A DNA stretch of 64,000 nt from Zancudomyces culisetae (taxonomy: Eukaryota > Kickxellomycota > Harpellomycetes > Harpellales > Legeriomycetaceae), in assembly GCA_001969505.1 (NCBI GenBank), contig LSSK01000072.1, forward strand, positions 1 to 64,000. Direction: 5' to 3'. Of the stretch, positions 33,401 through 45,757 are shown in pieces. The notes below the pieces were generated by a model that was not told the origin of the DNA, did no database searches, and saw only the letters and a list, made by a program, of their open reading frames with translations. Made by a program: the position numbers and the translations under genes. Numbering within the stretch: position 1 is the first letter of the stretch; every line of letters starts with the position of its first letter.

Positions 33401-34750
33401 NNNNNNNNNNNNNNNNNNNNNNNNNNNNNNNNNNNNNNNNNNNNNNNNNNNNNNNNNNNNNNNNNNNNNNNNNNNNNNNNNNNNNNNNNNNNNNNNNNNN
33501 NNNNNNNNNNNNNNNNNNNNNNNNNNNNNNNNNNNNNNNNNNNNNNNNNNNNNNNNNNNNNNNNNNNNNNNNNNNNNNNNNNNNNNNNNNNNNNNNNNNN
33601 NNNNNNNNNNNNNNNNNNNNNNNNNNNNNNNNNNNNNNNNNNNNNNNNNNNNNNNNNNNNNNNNNNNNNNNNNNNNNNNNNNNNNNNNNNNNNNNNNNNN
33701 NNNNNNNNNNNNNNNNNNNNNNNNNNNNNNNNNNNNNNNNNNNNNNNNNNNNNNNNNNNNNNNNNNNNNNNNNNNNNNNNNNNNNNNNNNNNNNNNNNNN
33801 NNNNNNNNNNNNGATTCGCCTGATAACATTGCCTCATTGACAATACAGTTTCCACCAACCAAAACTACATCACATGGTACTGCGTTTTCTCCTTCACTGC
33901 GTACAATCGATACCACATCACCTGGCAAAAGCTCTGTGGTTTCTACCTCTTTCCACTTGCCCATTCTATATACATTGATCTTGTATGGTTTCATTGCTAG
34001 CGTTCGGAATTCACCTAAAGTTCTCACCCGTTGAAACACCAACGTACTCTCAAACACAATCAACATAAACAGCGTGAACACTGAATAATACCAGTACGAA
34101 TCCAAACACCATAGCCCAACGCAAAACACTTGGAACACAAAGAACGGTGCCACCGCATGTTCCTTGAATAGCTCCACAAATGTAGGAATCGGAATGTGGA
34201 ACCGGTTGTCGCCATACGCATACTGCTCCTCCTCAAGCTGCTTCTCGCTACTGAGACCTTTGGCACTTCTAAAGTGTTCGACTGGGTACCCCATATCACA
34301 CGGGTACTCGATTGTCTTGAACAACTTTTTGTCATCTTCATAGATATACTTGATCTCCTGGAATTTGAACGAAATCAACAGATCTCCCCGTTTATTGAAT
34401 GTCCGGTCGATCTGCACCATCGCGTTCTTTCCCTGATGCTCTGCCGTTATGATTTTCACCAAATCTGCCTCCTGTACTGTCTCAACCTCACTACACATCA
34501 ATCTGGCACGCACATTTACATCCCATTCGCACATTAGTCGCAACAGTATGTGTGAACCTACAACAAACACCAATGACAAAAATGTATACTCGAAGCTGCC
34601 CAACACCCGTTGGTATTCTACAAAGTATATGTAGAGCCACATGGGGTAAATAAAAATGTATGGCCAGTTGTATGGTTTCTGGCTGTTGGGTAATTCCCGA
34701 TACAGATTGGCCGAGGCAATCGCCTTGGATTCTACAAGTTTTCTCTTCAT
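30495..34750 (-). CDS. SPF1: P5A-type ATPase SPF1 (ER transmembrane-helix dislocase), split by an assembly gap
   Basis: N-terminal part 34750-33813 and C-terminal part 33212-30495 belong to one gene. Seen: start with KPYNWPYIFIYP and early membrane helices; IPIPTFVELFKEHAVAPFF, the P5A hallmark; actuator-domain IVNEAMLSGE directly at the gap; LFGGTKVLQV just past it; membrane helix motif PPELPMELSMAVN (P5A, not P5B); phosphorylation site DKTGTLTG near 32714; TGDN and the hinge MCGDGTNDVGALK; then six C-terminal helices. A Pro/Gln-rich insertion (about 31345-31500) sits in the cytosolic domain after the hinge. Role: removes mis-targeted or mis-oriented helices from the ER membrane and affects ER manganese/calcium balance. 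The combined length is about 1220-1235 residues, as expected. The two halves are out of phase across the Ns, consistent with a mis-sized gap. The gene also has a polypyrimidine tract just upstream of its start. Confidence 0.93.
33213..33812. other. Assembly gap (600 N) inside SPF1
   Basis: Homology suggests only about a dozen to twenty residues are missing between AMLSGES and AQEAIGFDI, so the run of 600 is not a measured size unless extra DNA lies there. Confidence 0.98.
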
Positions 34751-35629
34751 TTCTGTTTTGTTCCCTTTTTTCTTTTTCTTTTTCTTTTTCCTTTTCCTTT
34801 TCCCTTTTTTCTGCTTCTGGCTTTCAACAAAGATTCGTTTTGCAAAATAAGTGTTGTGCGTTTATTTTATGAATCTTGTTACCGTTTGGCGGGTTATATT
34901 TTGTTTGGTATATTAGCCCTTTAAAAAGTAATAAAAAAATTATGGAGTAATTTATTGCAATCAGAAACAGTTCTTAATTTACGCTTCTGATATTTACTAT
35001 TGTTTTTTTTTTTTTCATAATGGTGCTTTTTATTTTCAGCTAGGCAAATAATTTGTAGCTCTCCATAGAAATGGGAGCAATATCCTTTTCCAAGCCTTTC
35101 CTTCAAACAATTGGCAAGTTGGTTGTATTATTATTATTTTTTTTAGTAGTGAACAAAGCATAATTTGCAAATATTTGATTAGCAAGTACACATCGCGTTA
35201 TTCATCCACAAATCAAGTTGTTTTTACCCTCTTCCTCGCCTTCTTCTCCAACCACTACAACCACTACAACCAAACCACTTTTGCCACTTTTGCCCCCCCC
35301 CCTTTTTTTTATTTTCTTTTCTTTTCTCTTCCTAATAGTTCCATGCATCCAACAACCTGCCATCGTTTTTTAATATTGCTGTTCTTTAATCAAAGACCAG
35401 AATATTAACCAGAACCTAACATGTCCAATAGAATCCCGTATTTTGTTTCCAACGTCATCAAAAAATGAATCAAAATCAAAGTAATAACAAATGATATATT
35501 TAAAGCAACCTTGGCTGGAAACATAAGTAAGCCCCAAAAAACAAAATTTATCAGATAAAAAATCTGTATGAACACGAATTGAGTTGTCTCTGACCAAAAT
35601 TGAAATTAAATGAGAATCAAAAAGAGGCG
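34751..35629. other. Intergenic interval, divergent
   Basis: Pyrimidine-rich next to the SPF1 start (CTTTTT/CCTTTT runs at 34765-34815), a C-run at 35293-35302 and poly-T. No gene recognised. Confidence 0.6.
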
Positions 35630-36028
35630 ATGTTGCGTACCATCAATATAGCAGCAAATACAAATTGGGAAAGTGATGTCTCGGGGCTAGCCTTCGCGCT
35701 TATCGCGTTTGCTGGTTTAGATTTCAACAGCAGATATTTAATAAAAACTGGAAATCGTTTTCACAATACTGATTCTCGAAGTACTGATATAATTATTGAA
35801 GCTCTTGTCGGTAAAAGAAAAACACTAGTTATAAAGTGTATGAAAAATGAGCCTGCTGATATTATAGGCAACGAGCAGCGATTAATCGGGTACATACAGA
35901 GTGGTAGATTTCCTAATTGCATTCTAATGTATCTGAGAAATTCTTATTTTTACACTTTAGACATAACCAATGGTGAGGTTATAGTTGTTTGCGCAAGTTC
36001 ACATTATTGCAATAATATTACTCAGTAA
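35630..36028 (+). CDS. Orphan 132-residue protein, possible degenerate PD-(D/E)XK-like fold
   Basis: First ATG at 35630 (an in-frame stop lies at 35591-35593, and the codons between have no ATG). Not a family I can name. The order helix (VSGLAFALIAFAGL), strand with an acidic residue (STDIIIEA), strand (KTLVIKCMK), helix (EQRLIGYIQS), strand (NCILMYL) resembles the core of restriction-endonuclease-like proteins such as the nuclease part of DUF1703-type proteins. However, the expected E-x-K reads as CMK, so activity is doubtful. It sits alone in AT-rich DNA. It could be a relic of a larger gene, a lineage-specific gene or a chance frame. Confidence 0.4.
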   Translation: MLRTINIAANTNWESDVSGLAFALIAFAGLDFNSRYLIKTGNRFHNTDSRSTDIIIEALVGKRKTLVIKCMKNEPADIIGNEQRLIGYIQSGRFPNCILMYLRNSYFYTLDITNGEVIVVCASSHYCNNITQ

Positions 36029-37196
36029 GAACGCATTATAAACAAAGTGTTGAATATGAGAACTGATGTACGTCCGGAATAAGCATCAACCAAATAAAAC
36101 AAAATTTAAAAAGCAATATATTGCATATAAATGTATAAATTATCTGCACTGCAATGTATCTGAACTACAACATTGAATTAAAACAAATATATTCTATACA
36201 CGTCCAAAGCAAGCTTGATTGGAAGCATAAATGTACCTTTTGTAAAAGTATAGCTTTGTTATATGTCAAGCATTTTGCGTTCAAATGGAGGATCCTCTGA
36301 TACTAAACATGCCTCTGTAGAAACTGATAAAAATAAAACTGTATACACTATTGTATAGTAGAGCTTGAGCATCATATTGTCAGCGATATGATCTATTCCA
36401 CAATAAAAGTGCTACATAAAAATAAGAAAATTCTAGCCATGTTCGTAAATATCGTTCTAAATACCTCTCGTAGAGAAGGATGCTGGGTCGTTGGATACAT
36501 TTTATGAAATACCTACACCCATCCCCAATATTTTATTGTTATCTGGTGAGTTTTTCCACTTTTTATGCGTTTGGATATTGAAAATCAAAGATAGAACACA
36601 TATATGTACAAACATATACAAAAACAGAACCCAGACTAATGATCAAGTAGACAATGCTCGTAATATATTATAGCATTAACTGAACAATTTGTGAATGTAC
36701 TGATTCAGCTTGGTCTTTGGGTTCTATTCCTTTACTTTCCTTATAAATATACAATTGTAAACACAGTGATGCTAATCAATACTATTTTGTTATATGCGCT
36801 GTATATCTTTACACTTTTACAGTAGAATCCCTCTTTTATCCGTTACTGTTCCAATACCTTGTACAAAGCAGAAAAAAACTAAAAAACTGAAAAATTAAAA
36901 GTCAAAAGCCACACTAATTGCAACCCCTCATCTCATTATCATTAGTTTCATCCATCCGAAAATTTAGATACATCGAGTGTATGTGCACATTACGGGCGGT
37001 ATTCTTACCACCTTCTCCATAAATGTTCATACCAAATACATTTTTTGTACTTTTCATCATTTCTAATATTCAGTTTTACTTGAATCATCTTATATATATC
37101 CCTTTATAAGTCTGAAAACTTAGATCCTCAGCAAAAAAAAAAAAAAAACTTTATAAGGTAAATAGAACAAAACATAACAAAGTGGCACTAGATTTT
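36029..37196. other. Intergenic interval, no recognised gene
   Basis: AT-rich, with an A-run of 17 just upstream of 37150 at the eIF4E 3' side. The short open frames show no family features. Confidence 0.5.
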
Positions 37197-38146
37197 TCAT
37201 ACAACTAATTTTTGTGAGTTATCGCCATGACCTCCATCGTGTGGTTGGTATTCCAAACTATCATTTTCCCCTAATCCTAGAAGTCTCTTAAAGTGCGCAC
37301 CAGTCTCCTTATTCTTAACCTTGTCGTCATTGCTCTTTACCCATAATCCAATCTTAAACATTACTCTACGGTTGGAAAACACCAACCCACAAATGTTATC
37401 ATGATCTTCAAATGTTTCGCCAATAGCACCCAGTAGCTATATTTGCACAACAACAAGAACCGTACCCGTTAAACCTCAAATCCTCCACTTTTCCATCTCA
37501 TCACATCAAATATGTACATATATGTATAGCCTTAGTGAATGTTGTTTAAAAATACTTACTGTATTGATCCATACTTCATTGATGTTATCACCGCGTGTTC
37601 TTCCAAAGTTAAATGACCATTTACCCCCATGGGCATTGGCAGGGTCTTCCCACATTGGCTTAATTCCCTTTTTGAAAAGATGGAAATTTGCACCAAACGG
37701 AATCTCGATTGCGCTTACAACATTATTTATAACCCTATGTTTTTAAAAAATAAAAAAATGTTGGTGATTAGGACACTTAATCCAGATGCCGAATATCACA
37801 TAAATATTCGTCAAAAGCTGTAGCTAGAAAATCTGACACCATCACCATCACCGAAATATAAATTCAAATCCTTTAACCGTATCTGACCTTTGCACTCTTT
37901 TTCATGATAAAGAATCCAAATAAAGAAAAAGGATGATGATAAATGGGCAAGAAAAAAAGGAAAAGGTACTTACCCCCAAAATTCTTCAACTGTAGAAATT
38001 TCGACTACCTCTTTAAGATTCTGAGACCAGTTCTGTGAATTAATCCTTTTATTTGGAGAATCATACCACAACACCCATTCGTGTTGTAGAGGATGAAGTG
38101 AATTGAATTTTTCTTGATCTTCAAAGACTGTAACTTTGGCTGTCAT
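37197..38146 (-). CDS. CDC33: Cap-binding translation initiation factor eIF4E, three exons
   Basis: Exons 38146-37974, 37734-37560 and 37436-37197 join to 195 residues. Introns are 239 nt (GTAAGT...ACATAG, with a CTAATC branch-like site) and 123 nt (GTAAGT...AATATAG). It binds the mRNA 5' m7G cap and recruits eIF4G. Cap-pocket and core residues are visible: HPLQHEWVLWY, TVEEFWG, the IKPMWEDPANAHGGKWSF block with the cap-stacking Trp and the Glu that reads the guanine, VWINTLLGAIGE, and the basic VKSNDDK loop. The N-terminus is short compared with other yeasts. The reconstruction is strong: every junction rebuilds eIF4E sequence in frame. It could also be a second eIF4E isoform, since other copies may lie elsewhere. 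Confidence 0.93.
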
Positions 38147-39215
38147 TGTAATTTCTTTTTTTTTTATACAAGTACCCTTCTAAACCTTTCTTAGATTTTT
38201 TCTTTGTCTTTGTTTCTCCCTTTTCTTGGATCTCGTGAGTCCTTTATTCACTTGTATACAACACGAAAAGAGTTTTATTTTTTTACGAATATCTCCAAAA
38301 AACTAAACTGGCAACAGTAAAAAATAAATAATAAAAAATAGTTTACTATATTACCTCATGCAAAATCGTTCAATTTTCTGGGATATATGGCGAGCCTAAT
38401 CCAAAAATAGCCAAAATATGTGATAAATTTTGGTTCAAAAAAAATTTTTTCTACACCAATTCCAATTCCAATTTCAATTTCAATTCCTCCCTTTCACTCT
38501 CGCTCTCACTTTCCCTAACCCTCTCTCCCAAATTTGCAAGTGTTAATGGAATGAGCGGAAAAGAAAAACGCTCTAAAAAGTATGGTAAAATCTAGTAGAA
38601 CGTTGTTGCATTTTCAAAGAGCATAGCATATGCAGTCCCTAACCTCAAAAAACCGCACACATTGGTTATATGTGTGATAGTGGTAGCAATACCCCCTAAT
38701 TGGGCGATTTTTTCGTCTCTACTCTGACATTTCCCACTATTGCCACTCATGTATTTGCACACCTTTACCATTATCAATAAGCCTTTTGTCAACGCCCAAC
38801 AAATTGGGAAAAACAAGAAAGAAGAAAATGAAAGGTGGGGGAGGGAGGGGGGAGAGTGGAGAGTGGAGAGTGGAGAGTGGAGAGTGGATGAATGGGGTAA
38901 ACGGAGATTAATTTTTATTTAACGTATTATAAGGGAACATGAACAAGTCTATACACCTTTTTTTATTATAAGCTAGACACTCATGGCTCTATGAAAGGGA
39001 ATGTAATTAATTGAAAAAGTACCAAAAGTTCTTATAATACTACTATAACCAAAGGATGAGTAAATAATATAACCAAACTTAACCCAATCCCCACTTCTAC
39101 TTCATTTCCCTCCTCCCCTCCCCCCTGCCTTGTTTTCTTCTTACTACATTAAATACCTAAATGAATCAAATAAAAAAAACTACCAAAGAAAAAAAGAAAA
39201 AAGGAAAGAAGATCA
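38147..39215. other. Intergenic interval (eIF4E promoter / MSP1 3' side)
   Basis: Contains CAATTCCAATTTCAATTT-like direct repeats (38458-38492) about 310 nt upstream of the eIF4E start, and a 7-bp GAGAGTG tandem at 38852-38888. No gene seen. Confidence 0.6.
38852..38888. repeat. (GAGAGTG)n tandem repeat
   Basis: Five near-perfect copies of a 7-bp unit within a purine-rich tract. Confidence 0.92.
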
Positions 39216-41001
<1,786 letters not shown>

Positions 41002-41650
41002 TCTTTATCTATATTTTTTCTTTGTTTTTTATTTTTATAAAAAAAAAAGTGTACTTTTTGATGTATATATTGATAAAACAACTAAATATAACTATTATAA
41101 ATATATACACAAAAGTGATATTGCAGATATTTTTTTCAATTAATTATTGTCCATAATCTTTTATATCGTTAAATTCTCGAATAAACTCGCGTTTCACAAC
41201 ATAAAGAAAACGTGTAAATGATAAAATAAAAATAAAAATCTGTGGATTTTCTTGGCCAAAACTCTCACGTGCACTTGCATTATTTTTATTTTAGTATATC
41301 ATCTGCTTTTCAAAAACAAAACGAAAAAGAGAAAAAGGTCACTTAGTTGCTACATTATTTGCGTTTAGGAAAAAGCCATTTATCATGGTATATAACACAC
41401 CCTTAACTTACGAGGTAGTGTGAATAAGAAATAAAAATAACGATTGATTTTAGACACTTATTTTTTTGATACGAGTCTGATCGCTAAGATTCGACAAGAA
41501 GGACAGAAAATAATATAAAATAAAATAAAATGATAAAATAAAAGATAAAAAAATAAAAAAACGAATAGTAAAAAGAAACAGTAAATGGCGCTAAACTAAA
41601 AGGAGGAAAAAAGGATGGGAAAAAGGGGGGAAATGGAGAAGATGGGTATA
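41002..41650. other. Intergenic interval (MSP1 5' / RNA14 3')
   Basis: Very AT-rich with A-runs near the MSP1 start; no gene recognised. Confidence 0.6.
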
Positions 41651-44600
41651 TCATGGTTTTCGTTTATAGGCTCTATTAATGGGCCGTCCACCACCACCAC
41701 TGTTATTATTATTTCCATAGTATTTTTGGTTAGGATTTGGATTTCCAAAATTCCTGTTTCCACCACCAGGTACAAATCCACCCATATTATTGCCACCATT
41801 ATTATTACCATAGCCCATATTATGTTGGTGTTGCTGCTGATATTGGTGCTGTTGGTGGTGTTGTTGTTGTTGTTGTTGATGATGGTGATGATGAGAAGGG
41901 TAGTTTACAGTTGAGCTAGTAGTTGTAGAAACACTGGATTGGGAATTAATCCGGGGACGCTTTTTGGTGGGACCGAATCCACCTCCACCACCACCGCCGC
42001 CGCCGGACATGCCAAAGTTGTCATTCCCAGGTTTCCAAGACCTGTTCTTGGAATGCTGGTGCTGGTGTGACGAACTACCAGTGCCACCTTTGTTGGATGA
42101 ATTAAAGATCCTACTACCTCCTGAAGGGCCGCCACCACCACCTCCTCCTCCTCCACTACCTGAATAATGCTGTTGTTGTTGGTGTTGAGGGTATTGATTA
42201 TAGTTTTTAGATGATAAAGATGGAGACAACGGGGATCTGTATGAGCTGAACTGACCACCAGCTCCACCACCAGAGGTGTTAATACCCGAAAGTGTAGAAA
42301 GTAGATTGATTGAAGAATTCATATTTCCTACACCACCACCGCCAGCCATATTATTACTATTTCGGTTGTAACTCAAAAAATTGGAGGAAGAAACAGCCGG
42401 TTTAGGCAGCTGTAAACCCAGAATACTCTCAACTAGCAGGTTTACATCAAGTGTAGGTGTGGATGAAAGAGCATGTGATGAAAGAGGCAAAGAGTTTAAT
42501 CTATCAACAACCGTCATCAACACATCATTTCCCGCCCCTCCCCCAACACCACCAGATACAGAAGTAGGTACAGAAGTAGCTGCTGATTGTCTGAAGTTAT
42601 CGTGGTATGCTGCTGAGGAAACAGATGGTGGGTAACTAACAACACTGCTGCTCTGGCTGCTAGCAGAAACCACAGAACCGCTACGCCGTCTGCCTGATCT
42701 ACCATGACCTTGTTGATGCTGGTGTTGGTGTTGAGTTTGGTGTTGGTGTTGGTGTTGAGGTTGATCAAGGTTGGGCGGGTCGGTATTTTTGTGACTGCTC
42801 CAGTGCGACAAATCGGGCCGATACGTCTTTTGATATTTTGGTTTGACAGAGTGCAAGAGCTGGTTCCGGCTAAGGAACTTCCCATTGGTAATTGATGCCA
42901 ATTTGATGGTTCTTGCATATTTGACATCTTCGTCTTCATCTTCCTCATCTGCCTCCCCTCCTTCTCCTTCATCGTGCTGAGTATGATAACTGTCGGCATA
43001 CTTGCCAGTCTTTCCCGCACCTCTGGATGCCAATGAAGCCTTTGCAGCGTTGGAAGATGCTAGAGCAGAGGTAGAGTTACCTGCACATGTCTCCAAAGCT
43101 ATACCATCAAGATCCAAGTATGTATACCGCTGAACTAATAGTGTAGTTGGGCTTTCTCTTTTAAATGTGTCCAGAATGCGTGAATTCAGCGCATAAATAC
43201 TAGACAAGTCAAAGTACAAGTTTTCGTACTCAGAAAACAAGTCCCAAAATCCACGCAGGCTCTTTTCATCTGATACACCATCCGACTCCTTCCCTTTTTC
43301 GTTTTGATTCTCCTTTTCTCTCTCCCTCTCCCTCTCCCTCTCTTGATCTCTCTCTTCCTTCCTAGAAACAACCCGCTCAAACAACGCCCGAGTATTGTTG
43401 TCGTCATTCATATTGATAAGAAACTTCAAGTACTCGGAGACATACTCGTTGCAATCAAAAAAGTGCTTCAGACCATATTCAAAGATTCTTCCTGCGATTG
43501 TGCTGTTTTTGGTCACGTGGAACTCAATCATTGCTGAAGCTACAAACAAATGGTATGTTATGTATTCGATATCCTTGGTTCGAGCCGTTTTGAAGATTGC
43601 TCTTGCTTCATTTATTCCCTCCGCCCTCAGTCCAAACCTCAAGTATGCTATATAGACCATTGTATATTTTTTCTTCAGTTGTTCCACCTCCTTGTGTTCG
43701 CTAGCAGCATACTTTTCCCGGATTTTTCTATACCTGCTGTTATTACCACCATACTCGCCACGCCTATTCTCTTGGACATTACTGCTACCCTCGAAATCAG
43801 ATAACCGGTCCAGTTCTGATTCACTTTCCATGTTTCCTTTACCATCCCTACCTCTACCTCTATCTCTATCTCTACCCCGACCTCTTCCTGTTTGTTGCGC
43901 ATTTGTGCCCATATCCGCTTTTACCTGTACCTGTGTCTTTGCCTTGATCCGCGCCTCTATCTTCTTGTATGTCTTGGCATACTTTTCTTTGACTTTGGCT
44001 ATCTGCTGCTCTATAAGCTCCAACTGCTCCTTATAAACCTTATGACACTTTTCATTGTTTCCAAATGATTCTTCGTATTCAGTATACAAAAACAGTACAC
44101 TTGAGCTTTGTGGAAGCACCTTGTTCGCTTCAATCATCAACTTTAACGCTTCATTCTTTTCGTCCAACTCCCACAAATACTGCGCCGCTTCTGTCCATAT
44201 TTCTGGATAAAACCGAAGCGCCTCAACTGCCTGCTGGTATGCGTAAATCACTCTTTGCTGTAGAAGCTTTTCATCTTCCAGGTTTTGTGGATTTCCCTTT
44301 TCCCATTCAATGTATCTTTTCCATGCGTTGTAATATTTGACCTCTTTTTCTTTGAAACTTATTGGAACAACAAGGTTGTATGCTGGCCGATATCGCTGGA
44401 TCGCATCAGTGTATTTCTTTGCCTCCCGGACCGTCGCTCTGACTGTCATGTACACTGCAGATACGTCCGCCAACTGTCGTTTTGCCATTTGCTTGTTCAC
44501 TGTGTTCTCAAATACATCGTAGTTTTTCCATATGCTTTCCACCATTGAAAGCGGCGTAGATATTGCTCGATGATAAACCTTTCTGACACTTTCGTTTTGC

Positions 44601-45125
44601 TTACTCTGCTCCCACCCCTGTGTATACTCTCCTGATCGCAAAAACTCAATATACATCTGCCACAATGGCCCCGACTCTCTATCCAACCCCACATGATTCA
44701 AAACAAATTCATAGCACTGCTCAACAGTCGCTCTTTGCTCTGCTAACACCACTTGACCTGCCTCGTTGCTGTTGATTTTTTGAATATATTTAATATAAAA
44801 CGTCCACAACTCTATCGATTTAGTGCTAGCCAATGTTCTTGTAAATATATGCTCTACCGCTGCTAATTGTCGCTGCTTCAATTCAAAGTCGCAGTATTCT
44901 CTCCAGTGCTTCCCTGATGTCGGGTATTGCTTTAAAAACCGCTCGTATGCTTCTCGCATCATCGCTGGATCTCCTTGTGCATCTACCTCCGCCAACAGGT
45001 TTACCCAGCTTTCGCTATCATATTCATTTTGTCTGATTTTTGATTCTAGTTGCTCGATTTTCCTATTTCCTCCTGCTAGGCTTACGAATCCACTATTTAA
45101 ATTCTCTTCCTCTTCTTCTTCCTCT

Positions 45126-45157
<32 letters not shown>

Positions 45158-45757
45158 TTCTTCTTCTTCTTCTTCTTCTTCTTCTTCTTCCTCCTCCTCC
45201 TGTTCATCTTCCTCCTGCTCCCTTTGGCCTTTCTCTTCATCGTCTTTCTTTTTTTTCTCTTCATCGTCCTCATCGTGTTGTTCCTCCTCGTTTTTCACAG
45301 TTTGCTCGACTTTTTCCTCTTCTACCTCTTTTTCTTTCATTAAATTATTTTGCTGTGGAATAACTATACCTTCATGCACCTCTTCTATCTCTTCTATCTC
45401 CTCTTCCTCATCTTCCTCTTCCTCCTCCTCTTCCCCTTCTGCTTCCTTCTTTTCCTCTTGCTTCACTTCCTCCTCTTCTTTTTCTTCCTCTTTTTCTACT
45501 ATTTTTTCTTCCTCCTCTACCCTTTCTTCTTCTTCTGCCTTTTCTTCTAGCCTTTCTTCTTCTTCGTCTTCCTTTTGCTCTTCTTCCTGAATATCTGTCA
45601 TTCCTTGCTCTATTATTTCTTCCTTCACATGTTCTGCTTCATTATCCACCTGCTCTCCTTCTTGTTCCTCCATTACCTGCTGATCCTCATCCATTCTTTC
45701 GATTTTTTCGGTATCATTTTCCTGTACATTTGGTATACTTCCATGATCTTCCTCCAT
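41651..45757 (-). CDS. RNA14: Cleavage factor IA subunit RNA14 (CstF-77), greatly enlarged
   Basis: A 1368-residue protein whose middle (about 225-1000) is the HAT-repeat core of Rna14/CstF-77: RKIEQLESKIRQNEYDSESW, YERFLKQYPTSGKHW, LWTFYIKYIQ, IWTEAAQYLWELDEKNEA, and YLRFGLRAEGINEARAIFK. The repeats hold the dimer and bind Rna15 and Pcf11 in pre-mRNA 3'-end cleavage and polyadenylation. A region with LSHWSSHKNTD and a monkeytail-like segment follows. The first ~225 residues are almost entirely Glu/Lys/Asp with a perfect Glu run, and the last ~370 are Gly-, His-, Gln-, Asn- and Ser-rich with RGG-poor repeats. S. cerevisiae Rna14 is about half this size. No intron is needed. Identity rests on the HAT core, which is clear; the appendages are lineage-specific. 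Confidence 0.87.
45103..45202 (-). repeat. Trinucleotide (GAA/GAG)n repeat coding for poly-Glu in RNA14
   Basis: About 28 consecutive Glu codons, mostly GAA on the coding strand, in the acidic N-terminal region. Confidence 0.95.

Noticed and set aside
33104-34034. Open frames spanning the second N gap on the plus strand
   Set aside because: They are the complement of SPF1 plus Ns.
44823-45590. Ser-rich frame on plus opposite RNA14
   Set aside because: It is the antisense of the poly-Glu/Lys coding repeat of RNA14.
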